Under the pieces are notes generated by a model. That model was not told the DNA's origin. It was given only the letters and a program-made list of their open reading frames with translations, and searched no databases. DNA of 64,000 nucleotides from Bradysia coprophila (Eukaryota > Arthropoda > Insecta > Diptera > Sciaridae): the NCBI RefSeq assembly GCF_014529535.1, contig NW_023503972.1:2480001-2544000 (forward strand). The letters run 5' to 3'. How positions within the stretch are numbered: the first letter of the stretch is position 1; every line of letters starts with the position of its first letter. The translations under genes and the position numbers were made by a program. Shown one piece after another: positions 25,401 through 36,599 of the stretch.

Positions 25401-25715
25401 TTAACCATACTTTAATTGTCTGAAAGCTCTCCGTTGCATTACATATTAAACACCAGCCAGTCACGCAATTCGTTTGCGATACTAGCGATACTACTGTTAA
25501 GAAACTTTAGCCAGCGCCATTGCCCATAGGCAAGGTCCCGAAAGTCTCTAGGTTAATCCGCCATTGCTCTATTAAACCGTTAATGTCAGAAGGTTGATTG
25601 TTAAGAATTATTTGTCCTGAATACATTCCCGATAAATTTGCGCCACACACTTTATTTATGAGAAAATGGGTTTAGAAGATCGTCGAAGTTTCTTGTGAAA
25701 CATAACCAGACAAAG
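22478..25715. repeat. Interspersed repeat, copy 2, split by a retrotransposon
   Basis: The left part (22478-22747) and right part (25232-25715) together correspond to 20278-20920. Copy 1 preserves the uninterrupted site ACATTATTGAATGG, where copy 2 has about 2.48 kb of non-LTR element. To the right, identity is patchy, with an extra block around 25460-25500 in copy 2. Confidence 0.8.
22748..25231 (-). mobile_element. 5'-truncated Jockey/CR1-like non-LTR retrotransposon
   Basis: The minus-strand frame runs uninterrupted from the right junction (25231) to a stop at 22898, about 777 codons. It begins inside the end of an apurinic-type endonuclease domain (DRTLDLVLSN), so ORF1 and most of the endonuclease are missing. 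Reverse-transcriptase motifs follow in order: NYRPISILAAASKVFERIV, GFVTGKST, FTDFSKAFDQVSHG, SGVPQGSILGPLLFLLFIND, the catalytic FADD (Phe where Tyr is usual), and a C-terminal SRLEYCSTIWNP block. The 3' end carries a run of ATTT/AAAT tetranucleotides (22748-22770) in place of a poly-A tail. The intact frame suggests a recent insertion. No target-site duplication was found. Confidence 0.93.
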
Positions 25716-25749
25716 AAAACTAAAGTCGTTGTCCCTGACAATGCTCCAT

Positions 25750-26880
25750 CATCACATACATCATCAAAGTCCTATTCCTGAATGATTCGATTAAAATATT
25801 TGCTGTCATAAAAGAAGGAGTCAATATTCGGACAATGACCATCAGTCACTCAAAGATGAACGATATGCAGAGTTAAAGATTCATGATGTGTTTCGATGAT
25901 ATACACATCATCATCGAAACACATCATGAACCATAACGTAATGATGTATGCGCAAAACACAATTATAATTTCACCTACTCTTTGCTTAGCCTTCGCTGAA
26001 CGGTAATAAAATCTTAATTGAACAAAACTAATACGAAGAATTGTGTGATTTGTCTAAGACATCTCATCCAGAAAATTTAATTATGAGTACGGGCATAGAA
26101 ATATATTTGCATTGGCCATTGTGTGTCTTGTCTTCCATATAGTGCAACTTTCAATTAATTCATTCGATGTTAAATGAACGTGACCATAATACATATACAA
26201 ATTACGTACTACGCTGTTGGTACAGCTTAATGGGTTTCAATGTAAGAATAGGACACTACCAAGAACTCGAGATGGAATCAGACAAAGGAAAATATAGTTA
26301 CCAATAAATGACATACAGTAATTGCAGCCCTTACATCAGCATTATATAAACTTTGTGTGAGAGCGAGTTTCCTTTGTACGAGCGTCAGTAACACTGTTTG
26401 CCCAGAGGACAAAAGCTAACATTAATTTTTTCCGACATAAATGTTATCTTAAATAGTTACTCGGAATGCTAAGAAGATAAACAGAGAAAATTATTGGAAT
26501 AAATCATCTTCAGGTTTTATTAAGAGTCGTAGGTGCTTGAACAGAATATTATCCGATTTGTTGGTTCTCAAATATGTTGAAGCAATCTTGGCTGATTGTA
26601 TCACAAAGAAATGTGTAGGCTGTATCACACAAATGGGTGGAAAGCAAATTGGAATGAAACTATTTCTTTGATCCTGATGCAAAAGGTGGTCTGCCGCGAA
26701 ATATTCTTCTCATATCAAGTGGAAGCAATAACACCTGGCAGCTTTATTATCGAGGCTTGTGGCCTCGTTTGACAATTACACCTCTTCGCCTAGTCGGTTG
26801 GGTCGGTTGGCATGTAGAGACGCCACATTTTTTTATAGTACTTCAATCTCACTGGACTATTTTTTTTTTGTGTAACAACC
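25750..26880. other. Non-coding stretch with one short hairpin
   Basis: No gene recognised. A perfect 21-bp inverted repeat (arms within 25880-25930, centred on ATACACATC, arm core ATGATGTGTTTCGATGAT) is the only clear structure. Confidence 0.5.
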
Positions 26881-26886
26881 AGAGAT

Positions 26887-26963
26887 ATGATAAGTTGTTA
26901 CGCCTGTGGCGAGATAGAAGGAGCGATTCCTTCTATCTCGCCACAGGCATACCAACTTATCAT
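26887..26963. repeat. Near-perfect 77-bp hairpin
   Basis: ATGATAAGTTG then CGCCTGTGGCGAGATAGAAG on the left pairs with CTTCTATCTCGCCACAGGC and CAACTTATCAT on the right, with only a few bases in the loop and one 3-base mismatch. It is either a compact foldback element or the remains of one. Confidence 0.8.
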
Positions 26964-26995
26964 TTCTGTGATAACAACTTCACATTGATTCATAC

Positions 26996-27152
26996 GTTTG
27001 TTTCAAGGCCATATGAATTGTCAAATTTCATCCACAGAACCATAACCTCAATAATATTTCTGTGTAAATCTCGTAGTTGCTCGATTTGTATGAAATATCT
27101 GTGGATGAAATTGTCGTTTTTCGGGTTGTCAAAGTCCATACTTGGAACAAAC
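26996..27152. mobile_element. Short inverted-repeat element, 157 bp
   Basis: GTTTGTTTCAAG at the left end pairs with CTTGGAACAAAC at the right end. An inner pair is AATTTCATCCACAG and CTGTGGATGAAATT. It is MITE-like and non-coding. Confidence 0.65.
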
Positions 27153-27410
27153 CTATTCCCATGAAATGTCACAGCAGTGAAGTTTGTTTATGAAAAAAAA
27201 ATTCAGTGACAGCAGTCATTTTATGAAGAAACGTAGGTACTAAATTGTATAGATTTTACCCTTAGTTTCTAAAATCCATTCTCCTCTAGTGTCTAATAAA
27301 GCACTTTGTCCTCGATGTCCTGATAGTTATTTGAGTAACAAGATTCGTATGGAGGTGTATTATTATCCTAGATGTCAGATGAAGATATCGTTTCTGATAA
27401 TATCATGTTA

Positions 27411-27540
27411 CAGACGGCTGTCATCTGTTATCGACAACATCAGCAATAATAAGCGACAAGCTCTGATTAATCAGGCTTTATGTAGCAAAAAGCATGTCTA
27501 CAACAAACGAAGTAAAAGATTTCTGAAATCAAACTCTGAG
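27411..27540 (+). repeat. Dispersed repeat, copy 2 (inverted match to 8184-8312)
   Basis: Matches the reverse complement of 8184-8312 as described there, about 19 kb apart. Short frames across it are not shared between copies. Confidence 0.65.
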
Positions 27541-27902
27541 TTTCAACAGTAAAACTATTAATATGCTTGCCGTCCGTGACAGGATATATGATTCGTGTTG
27601 CATACAACCTTGTACGCAATGAAGAAAATCGAATAAATACCGAAGATAATAGTAATGTGACGTCAGTAATACAAGCCCTTTACCGCACTTGTGATGTAGA
27701 ACCCCTTGTAAGTCTTGGATACAATGCTACTACGTGCCGACGTTCCATTCAAAATATGGGGCCAATTAATTTGCATGGCGTTAATATAACTAAACGAAAC
27801 AGATTGACCAAGGATTCGGTAACATGGGCATAAAAAGTACCAAGTGGGTACGAAACTTCCCTCTTCATTAAAATTTCTGTCAAACCTGAGCAGGATGTCT
27901 GC

Positions 27903-28174
27903 GAGGGGTAATCACTGATTTACTAGCTCGGTAAATCACGGTAAATCACAGTAAATCACAGTAAATCAAGTAAATCAAAAATGAAGTTTCTACTAAATTT
28001 GAATCTATTTACTTCAATTTGTATTAGTTCATGAAATTTATCCTATATGTTTACGGCCACGATACTTCGAAATGTAATCCAGTGACAATTAAAAAATTTT
28101 CAAAAATTTTTCACAAATTTTTGTGATTTACCGTGATTTACTTGATTTACTGATTTACTAGTGATTACCCCCTT
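27903..28174. mobile_element. Non-autonomous DNA transposon, 272 bp, with 10-bp target duplication
   Basis: GGATGTCTGC occurs immediately before (27893-27902) and after (28175-28184) the element. The ends are inverted: GAGGGGTAATCACT on the left and AGTGATTACCCCCTT on the right. Subterminal tandem words run inward in opposite orientation (GTAAATCAC, about four copies on the left; GTGATTTAC and TGATTTACT on the right). No coding capacity. A 9-10 bp duplication fits Mutator-like elements best, but the class is not proven. Confidence 0.9.
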
Positions 28175-28189
28175 GGATGTCTGCTCAAA

Positions 28190-29990
28190 GTCAATTAATC
28201 AGATTACTAAGCTGTCATATTGCTTTGCATTTTTTTTTATTTCAACGTAAAAAAATGAAACGTGTGTTTCCGTTTACATTACCAGACCAGCAATACAACA
28301 ATTAGAAATTAATGAATCAAAGTATTCCCTACCACAGTAAATCATAAATCTCAGGCAGCAATCAGTTTATACCAAGTTTCAGCCAGTGCGTGGAAGAGCA
28401 TATTATCATATTCTAGTGTCACCTTACTTTCATTGAGGAAACACGAAACACCCTATTCCGTCTATTCCCATCAAATAGAAAAAGCCACCACTGAATTTCG
28501 ACAGCAACCTTACGAAAAAAACGGATAATTTTAAAAATAAATGAAATTAACATTCAATATACACACCGCATTCAGCGTTAATATGATCGATTCGTTTGAC
28601 ACCATCTTACGCATTTTGGTTTTATAATAAAAAAGAAATTTGCATTTTTATTATCTTTTGAATATTTCTTCTTTTTTTTACTTATTTTTAAATCAAAATT
28701 GACTGTGTGTTGTATGCATATAGAGGGATAAAGGCTGTGTGATATCGATCCTTCTGTTAGGAATATAACAACTTCGAAATTGGTTGTGTGCCGTGGATAC
28801 AATTATGATGAAGGGTTGAATTGTGAATCTAATATTTGCGGTTTTCTACTTTTAAAAAAATGGACTTGTGGTCGTCGGTGGAAGACTGATGAAGTAACAA
28901 TTTTCTGAGAAAAAACGAGGGGTAGAAGTCTTACATAGGCAGCTTATAACGTCATTACCGATTTTATAACAAAATTTATTTTCTGTCAATTTTTTTAATA
29001 TGAAACCCACATCCTCTAGACTGATTGATTTCATTGTCGATATAGAGTGTTTTTGACAGAGAGAATCGAACGATTTTGGTTTTGTTGTTCAAACAGAAAT
29101 ACCAAGGTGCTAATTAAATAATTATGGCGGTTCAAGGCTTATCACTACTGAGCACTAAAAAATTAATTTATTTCGGTGGAAGTGCACACACATTCAAATA
29201 AATGCGTTTCCGCCGAAAAAAGACATTTCCAAATTAACAACAACTTTCTGGGGTGAGGGGGGAAATGAGTCAGGTAATTGACTTGAAGCAATTGTCAGAG
29301 CATCCGGTCAATAATAGTAATTGAAAGAAATGCTAAAAATCGATGGAATTACGAGGAATTGACTTGAAATAAGTGAAATTGATAGAAATTTAAAGTAATT
29401 GAGAGGAAATACGGATGAGTATGATGATCAGCCAATGCAAAAAAAAACCTGTTAATCTCACTCGCTGCAAGTTTCGCGAATTGCCATCTTTACGATTTGG
29501 TTCGTTGGGGATTTTTGCAACACTAAAACGGAATCTGAGCATCGGTTTTTTTTATTTAAATAAAAACCAAATGAAAACGCAGTTCAGTCGCTGGTTCTTT
29601 CGTTCATCATGCATATCCATTTTTTCTTAAATTTGCTTTCTCTTATTTCCAGTCAGTTCCTTGTAATTCCATCGATTTCTAGTATTTCAATTAATATTAT
29701 TTACCGGATGCTCCGGCAACTACGAAACTGCAGTAAATTCGACTGTTTATGTTCATTTTCTTTACATTTGAAAATGTTTAAAAATTGTCGAAAGCACGGT
29801 GCGCCTAAACCAACTTTAAATAGAATTGTCGAATAACAAAATTTTTTTCTTCTAATATTGACGAGGGGTGGGTAAGTAATTCATTTATTTATAAATTAGC
29901 TTTATAAATTAGATTTTTGAGATCGGGACGCAATGACTCCTCATGACCACCCATGGTCCGTCGAGTCGCCTAGCGTCCCAATTTATATTG
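28190..29990. other. Non-coding stretch, nothing firmly recognised
   Basis: AT-rich DNA. 29936-29981 holds a weak inverted repeat (GGGACGC ... GCGTCCC) enclosing TGACTCC and GAGTCGCC. Reading frames are short and unsupported. Confidence 0.4.
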
Positions 29991-29998
29991 TGATTATT

Positions 29999-30321
29999 AA
30001 TTAGGTTCCAAACAAATATTTTTTTTATTTTTCTTCGGTGCAGAACATTATTATAAGATACTTTGCTTCGTATTATATGCCAAAAAAATGTTTAATTTTT
30101 TTTATAGAACACTTTGAACACGCAAAAAATCATGAAAATTCGAATCGGAATACACTCCGGAGTGTATTTCGTTTCGTCAATTCGTTTTTTTCGTTATTTT
30201 TTGGGTTTTCAAAATGATTTATAAAAAAAAGTAAACATTTTTTTGGCATATAATACGAAGCAAAGTATCTTATAATAATGTTCTGCATCGAAGAAAAAAA
30301 AAATTTGTTTGGAACCTAATT
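29999..30321. mobile_element. Palindromic MITE-like element, 323 bp
   Basis: Arms of about 95 bp: AATTAGGTTCCAAACAAAT, GCAGAACATTATTATAAGAT and ACTTTGCTTCGTATTATATG on the left are repeated reverse-complemented on the right, ending GGAACCTAATT. The centre contains ACTCCGGAGT, itself palindromic. A 146-codon minus-strand frame partly overlaps it and is a by-product. Confidence 0.9.
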
Positions 30322-30329
30322 GCAAGATC

Positions 30330-31320
30330 GTTCGTATAAAAATAGTTACTCTACTCCACCTGGTTTCAGAGCAGTGGCCTTGGAAAGTAAAAAAATAACA
30401 ATTTTTAAAGGATGATAACAGCAAGACGATGCGATCTGGGAAGTGAGTAAGAAGCTGTAGTGACAAGGTTCGATGAGCCCTTTCGAACGCATATAAAATA
30501 TTTTTCGAAAGTAGTCCAGAACTACCAAATTTAAAGAAAAGGTAATTTTGGGTAATTTTGGTCAACTTTGGGCACCTTTGTTCCCTAGCGGTAGGCTTCT
30601 TAGCAACAAAATTATATCTGTCGCTTAGCTTGAAGTCTAAGCTTTGCAAATGGTACCAAACATGTCATGCACGAGTGGCAGGAGGTGTCTGTTATTTAGG
30701 GCATTTTGAATCGAGGTCCCTCGATTTGTCATTTTTGCGATAATGTCCCATTGCTAACTTCATATTCTATATGGACAAAGAGCGCAAATCACACATCTCT
30801 AGAATTTATTAAATTCAAAATTTTTACAATTTTAACGTTTTTCGTCAATTCAAGTGATAGCAACCTTCTTATTTTGAGTTATTGACCAGTTTATTCAAGA
30901 AAAGTGAAGAAAAACTTGATTTCGGCATTCCTTTTTACCTTTAGAGCAAAAAATTAAGAAGAAAAATACCGAGACCGAGATTTGAAATCGGTACCATCGC
31001 TGTCGGATCTGTAAGGCAAAACTGCGCAAAATTTGTAGATTTGTTTTTACGGTTTTCGTTTTTTTTCTGTTTTGAACAGAAAATTTCGACAAATTCATTA
31101 TGTATTTGAGTTGGTGATGTAAGCTATATAACTTACTAACACTTCATAATCTCTATTCCAAATCATGTCTATTCAATAAGACTTATTAAAAATTATGTTC
31201 AAGTAAGCTCATTTCACAGGAACGGACGGGCAATCACCTCAAAACGAGGACTAAAAATTATTTTAGCGACCGGTACAATTGAGAATTTGATCGTCGGTTC
31301 AAGTATTTGATGCTTCAAAA
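30330..31320. other. Non-coding stretch with a dispersed repeat
   Basis: Apart from the copy-2 dispersed repeat at 30826-30943, nothing is recognised. Confidence 0.4.
30826..30943 (+). repeat. Dispersed repeat, copy 2 (direct match to 16935-17052)
   Basis: Same orientation as the copy at 16935-17052. It contains CAATTTTAACGTTTTTCGTC and AAGTGATAGCAACCT. It extends into A/T-rich flanks on both sides. Confidence 0.6.
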
Positions 31321-31328
31321 GTAATTCA

Positions 31329-31469
31329 TTTCATTGCCCCATGCGAAGGTTCAATACCACAAAGGAATTCTCGTAAAATTAACCGAAAATATTCTTCGTG
31401 TAATGCATCATTTTCGCAGTGGACAAAATGCGATGAAATAGTCAACTTTCGCATGGGATAGGCAATGAA
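31329..31469. mobile_element. Inverted-repeat element of the CATGCGAA family, 141 bp
   Basis: TTCATTGCCCCATGCGAAGG at the left end pairs with ATAGTCAACTTTCGCATGGG and ATAGGCAATGAA at the right. The same terminal sequence bounds the larger element at 33704-34499, so this is a short deletion derivative or sibling. Confidence 0.7.
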
Positions 31470-31952
31470 GTGCATTTGAAGTGGGTTCAACCCACTTTTT
31501 ACAAAAACAGAGTACAGCGACTACATTTAATCTATTTTTTCATAATCATGGGAGCAATGCGTGCGTTTCAATTCAAGGAATTATTGCTGACGGGCTTTTT
31601 CGCTTTAATTGATAAAAATATCTGAAAAATTTCTTTGTATTTAAACCAATTAAGGAATTCGATTCAACAAGTTACCTAGCTTACATTCTAATAGATGCAG
31701 TCTGCATAGAGTTGAACCTTACATCCATGATATAAAAACGTATCATGTCCTATGTATACCTATGTGTACAATCTGATACACTTCAACATTTTTATGATGA
31801 ACAACTTACATTGAATAAAATGATAAGATATTCATCCTCCAACGTCTTCCACTTCTTCGTTTCGTCGTGTCGGTATGCCATACAGAAAATGAATATCTAT
31901 TAAAAGTAACCACATTTTGTTTGAACGTGGATGGGGATGTGGATGGGGTTGA

Positions 31953-31990
31953 TATAAAAATTGGTATATAACGAGTTGTCTTGGTCAGAT
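31953..31990 (+). promoter_or_regulatory. Candidate Trissin core promoter
   Basis: TATAAA at 31953-31958 (with a second TATATAA at 31965) precedes TCAGAT at 31985-31990, an arthropod initiator match with the A at 31987. The gap of 29-34 bp is normal. A 5' UTR of about 280 bases to the ATG at 32268 would follow. Confidence 0.5.
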
Positions 31991-32267
31991 TTGTTTTCAT
32001 TTGAACGCAGGTAATCGTATCATCTTCAACACGTTATATCCGTTTTTCCTTGAGTGATCAGTGTGGTGACATGCATTTTACCAATCAATTTGGGGTGCAA
32101 ATACTCGAGTAATTTTCGTTTTCGTTAAAAATTGAACCAACTCAATCAATATTTAGTGACTGTGACGACAGATTTTTCGTTGATAAAGTAATTGGTGAAC
32201 GGAGAAAGAAAATAAAATTAAAAAACTATTTTGCGACACAGCGAACCGGATTAATTAAATACGCGAA

Positions 32268-35200
32268 ATGAAGCTGAAAATAAACTCCACATTTCTAGTT
32301 CTGGCTGTTATTATATTTGCAAGTGAGTTGTGTGGATGCAATGTTTCTATTAAAAATTATTTGATTAATAGAGTTAAGAACGACTGAAATATTTTTAAGC
32401 GAAAAATTAAAATCATAATTTTGTTTCGATTCAGGTTGCATAATATTAGCTTCGGCTGATTCGGCTATATCATGTACAAGCTGTGGAGATGAATGTGCTG
32501 AGGCTTGTGGTACCAGACATTTTCGGTGAGTACTACTCATTTTGAGTACTGAATACAATTTCCTAACCTTCTTTCCCATTGGAAATCGAGTTTGAAAATC
32601 GAGAAGAGGATATTACGTGAGAAATAGCGAAGACATTGCATTGGGGTAGAACGGAAGTGATTTTTAAGATACATAGTTTAACACAAAGCAGAAAGTTCTA
32701 GAAAGCAAGAGTATAATTTTTAAGAGTCAATTCGCAAAAACTTTGAACAGCTTATGTGGAATTGTGATTCAAGCCGACGGCGTTTCAAACGAGCTATGTC
32801 TCAAATGAATCGTCGTTCAATTCTGAAAATATCGTGGAACCTCTTATTTCCTGAAAAAATTTTGTTGGGCTGTCATAAGAAATCTCCGAAGGGGTCAGTT
32901 TTTTTCAGTTCAACAGTTTTTTTATCAATTACTCCAACATGCAAAATGTGAATAGTGTCAAATTGTGTACGTTTATGAAGATCGATGAGCTGAATATTGT
33001 TGACCAACAAACGCCGATGTTCGACCCACCCAGCCGCCACAACAAGTGAAAAACCCCTCGAAAAAACCGAAATTTTTTAAAGGCTCTGGGGGGTTGGGAA
33101 ATTTAGTAGCAGAAATATCTAGCCCGGAGTATTGTAGCTTACTTCTTGCCCTTTCCATTGACACTCCACTCGACCATACTCACCGTCCCAGATAGAAATG
33201 GAGTTGATTTTTCAAAATGCATCTCACTCAACCCATCAAATTTTCTGAAAATCTTCGAACTTTAAGTTCCCCAAATAACGTTTTTTCGAGCGAATTTTAT
33301 TATTTATAGTTTAACGAGATAATAGTCAGTAAAACTAACGTGATACAGCCAGAAAATGAGCCATAGATCTTTTTTGACATTCGAGCGAAACAATTCTTAT
33401 ACAACCGTTTATCTTTGGCTATTCAACAAGGCAACGCAGCCAGCATTCTAGGTACCCACCCAACAAGCAATAAGTTTGAAAATGATCACAATCTACTTTG
33501 ACAAAATAAAAAAATAAAATTTGTAGAGGCCAAACTGCCAAAATGAACCAAAATTTCGAAATTTTACCTCATCAATTTTTTGAAAATAGTAAATCGAGCT
33601 GAAAATTGTTTTTTCCTGTTTTATTTTACTCTGCCGTGTCATTACTTATCATGTGACATTTGTGCAAGCTTTGTGTAATTTTGTTTACAAAAAAGAAATT
33701 TTGTTTATTGCCTGCCCCATGCGAAAATTGACTATTACACGGCTGTTTACCCCCCGCGAAAGTGATCCATTACACTAGGGATATTTGGGGTCTATTTCAA
33801 GTTGACAGTTCTTTCAAGTAAAATTTGCCTTGCTTTCATTTTATCTTTTTTGTTGAATGAATCGATCGATCGAAAAAGAATATAAGAAGTGTCGGTAAAA
33901 AAAAAAAAATTGGTAAAAATATTGATCGATGAACAGTTATTTGAGAAAAACTTGTTGCGCAAGTAATCTGGTTACAACACACTTTTAGAAGAATTCGCAA
34001 CACATAATTGTCGGCCATATTTATTGTAACAATAATTTTGATGTTCCGAAGTAACACTTTATGGCCACACATTTCGTTGTATTTTTCAATTGTAACACTA
34101 AATGCTTTTGCTTATATATACTATAGTACAAACACTACACTTTGTTGCACATTTTTTTGAAAACATTAAAAAGGGACTAACAAAATAATTCCACAAACAA
34201 TGCGTCTTCATCGATACTAACTGCGAAAAACTATTCAATGTCAACATGTCACCAACGCAATTGTCACTGTTGCGACAATACTAATGTAACACGAGTGTTG
34301 TTTTCGGGATCATTTTTTTAGGAGACGTGTAGCGTGTGAGCCGATTTCGTCAGCACACTAGATTTGTTTGTAAACGTTTTATTGGAAGAACAGATTTATT
34401 TTTGTTTTGTTGGTGTTGGTTTATTGAGATACTGAATTTATGTAGAATTTCTGCAGAACAGCCATGTAATAGTCAATTTTCGCATGAGCAGGCAATAAAC
34501 CAGAATACGTTGGATGCTGCGACGTAATTCATTGCTCTCGGACACAATTTTGTAGAACTCGCAAACTCACTCGTGTTTTTGAGCAACAAGCTTCGGTAAC
34601 TGTTTTCTCGACAAGTGTAGTTGCATACCTCGCCTTCGGCTCGGATATGCAAACTCTACACTTGCCTCGAAAACAGTTACCGAAGCTTGTTGCTCAAAAA
34701 CTTACTCATGAGTTTGCTCGTATCACAAAATTGTGTCCTTGTGTAATGAATTACTTTCGCAGCATTCAACGTAATCTACTATTATCTGGTGTCGAAATAT
34801 CACGACTTCGTCGCTCATTTCCGACTCGCAATAAACAAAACGTTGTTCCTAACTTATGCTAACATGCTTTTTTATCCAACTCTCGATTCCAGAACTCGCC
34901 TCCGGCTCTCGTTCGCTAAAAAAGCCTCTTAGCATGTGTTAGGAAATAGTATTTTTCGTACCAAGACAGGAAATGACGATTTTTTCAGCACCAGTCCTAA
35001 GTTTTCCTTACGAGCGAAGCGAAAACACATCAATTTACTTGAAAACATACACACTTCACATTCACCATATTAAATTTAATCAATCGTATAGTCATAGAAA
35101 AATTCATGTAATTCTTTTCCCGCACTATAAATCGTAAAGAAATGAAGTTTTTTCCCGCACGATATATAGTTCGGGAAAAACTGACATTTCTTAATGAAAA

Positions 35201-35947
35201 ATCATGGCAAAATAGGTCGTATTTCAGTTGTCGGATGCACAAAATACTATTTTTCGACGTTAAGAGGGCATTTGTTGAAATTTCGAACTCTTGTCAAACT
35301 CGGTTAAGCTTTCATAAATGGCCGTAGCTTCAAGAATTCTCCCGTAAGCTGATAAATCTGGGCTGTAATCTCCATAGCTTTAATAAATCTCCGCTGAGCA
35401 CCTTGAAAAGTGACCGCTGAGCTTTTGTAAATGTTCGCAAAGTTTTGAAAAATGTCTTCGAAAAATATCCGCTGAGCATTACCAACAGTTAGAGGCTGTG
35501 ACATTTCAGCATGAATTCTTTCAGCTGTTTTTCAGCTGATCCACAAACAATCAAAACTGTTTATACACGCGCGTACATGTAACGGCTTCAACCGTATAAA
35601 CAAATATAGCTGAAAAGTTGCTAAAAAAAATCATGCTGAAATTTTACTGCCTCTGACTGTACCGTCCGCTGATATTTCATAGATCTCTGCTAAACTTTAA
35701 CAGTCTATCAGTATTATTCCTAATAACAAAATTGTCATACAGAACCTGCTGCTTCAACTACTTAAGAAAGAGAAGTTCACCTCCTCTCATGGATCCAAAG
35801 CCAAAGCTGTGGCTGTCCAAATCGTTGCTCAACAAACTGATTAAATTGGCTCAACTCGAAGAATCCGACAAAATTTTGATTCCTCAACCGCTACAAAACT
35901 ACAACAAATTTTCCGAGTCTCCACCGGACGATGAGGGTCAAGTATAA
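32268..35947 (+). CDS. Trissin: Trissin neuropeptide precursor
   Basis: Three coding exons, 32268-32322, 32435-32525 and 35743-35947, join in frame with GT-AG introns of 112 and 3217 bp. They encode 116 residues. Residues 1 to about 27 are a hydrophobic signal peptide (FLVLAVIIFA, SCIILASA). The mature peptide follows soon after, with six cysteines in the trissin pattern: ISCTSCGDECAEACGTRHFR, then TCCFNYL, then the RKR cleavage site. This closely matches my recollection of Drosophila trissin. The rest (residues about 60-116) is a C-terminal spacer rich in Leu, Lys, Ser and Pro. Trissin is secreted, has three disulfides and signals through a G-protein-coupled receptor in insects. The large second intron splits the mature peptide between FR and TCC and holds several mobile elements. 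Confidence 0.95.
33704..34499. mobile_element. Terminal-inverted-repeat element, about 796 bp, in the Trissin intron
   Basis: The left end (TTTATTGCCTGCCCCATGCG, then AAAATTGACTATTACACGGC) and right end (CATGTAATAGTCAATTTTCG then GAGCAGGCAATAAA) are inverted repeats of about 40 bp. No transposase frame is visible inside, so it is probably non-autonomous. It is related to 31329-31469. Confidence 0.8.
34507..34772. mobile_element. Long palindrome, 266 bp, in the Trissin intron
   Basis: Arms of roughly 125 bp pair around a short centre near 34640 (CTCGCCTTCGGCTCGG). Outer words are ACGTTGGATGCTGCG and CGCAGCATTCAACGT. Inner words are GAGCAACAAGCTTCGGTAAC and its complement, almost without mismatch. 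It abuts the preceding element. It is a foldback-type element or a recent inverted duplication. Confidence 0.85.
34851..34945. repeat. Short hairpin element, 95 bp
   Basis: CCTAACTTATGCTAACATGC and TTTTTTA on the left pair with TAAAAAAGC and GCATGTGTTAGG on the right. The centre (CTCGCCTCCGGCTCTCG) resembles that of the neighbouring palindrome, so the two may be related. Confidence 0.6.
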
Positions 35948-36196
35948 ATTCATTTTATGTAAAATCAGATTGATCATTTATATACGTCCGACGATGTTGA
36001 AGCAAATTTGAGATGTTTTTGTAGTACTTTTGGCTGGAAATTACAAGTATGACTCGGAATGCGTCGACAATTGTTGGACGATGATTTTATTTTATTGAAA
36101 TTAATTTTGTAAAAAGGATAACATAAACGATAAAGATTTAAGTGCAAAATTTGGTGTCACATTGTTTTCTTCAATACAGATCAGTATCAAACTGAA

Positions 36197-36202
36197 AATA
36201 AA
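36197..36202 (+). terminator. Candidate Trissin polyadenylation signal
   Basis: AATAAA 250 bases after the Trissin stop codon, within an A-rich stretch. Confidence 0.4.
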
Positions 36203-36462
36203 TAAAAAACGAAATGAAATGGCCCTCATAGAATGAAAAAGAAACCCCATCATGAAAAATCGAAAATTATAAGTCCATCAAAATCATAAACAGTCGCATA
36301 AAATTAAACGATTTTTCAGTGGGGAAATATAAAGACGAATAAAAAAAGCAACAACATCAACTGGTAAGTGAAATATGCACTGGCTGAGTAAAGCGATTTC
36401 TGTTAACATCCAACACATTTTCCAAAACCAAATCCGTTCTCTACATGGGGTCTGTTTGTCCT

Positions 36463-36587
36463 TATAAATAAGCGCGCTGCTTGTTGAACGCAACCAGTTG
36501 AAAGTGTTTATTAAGTGTGAATAGTCATTTCGGGAATAATTTCGTTTGAAATCAATTGCAGAAGAATTCGTAATATTTGGTTTGGCT
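36463..36587 (+). promoter_or_regulatory. Candidate promoter and 5' non-coding exon, probably of CCAP
   Basis: TATAAATA at 36463-36470 lies 33 bp before the A of CCAGTT at 36496. A stretch without coding content then runs to a good donor (CT|GTAAGT) at 36588. No downstream acceptor with coding sequence is closer than the one at 45637 (TTTTAAACAG), 21 bases before the CCAP ATG. The simplest reading is exon 1 of CCAP with a 9-kb intron. An unannotated non-coding transcript is the alternative. Confidence 0.45.
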
Positions 36588-36599
36588 GTAAGTTTGTTC

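Noticed and set aside
26757..27164. Plus-strand frame of 135 codons
   Set aside because: It crosses a hairpin and a short inverted-repeat element, and its composition follows those repeats rather than coding sequence.
30209..30649. Minus-strand frame of 146 codons
   Set aside because: It runs from a palindromic MITE arm into non-coding DNA, with biased composition and no start context or homologue.
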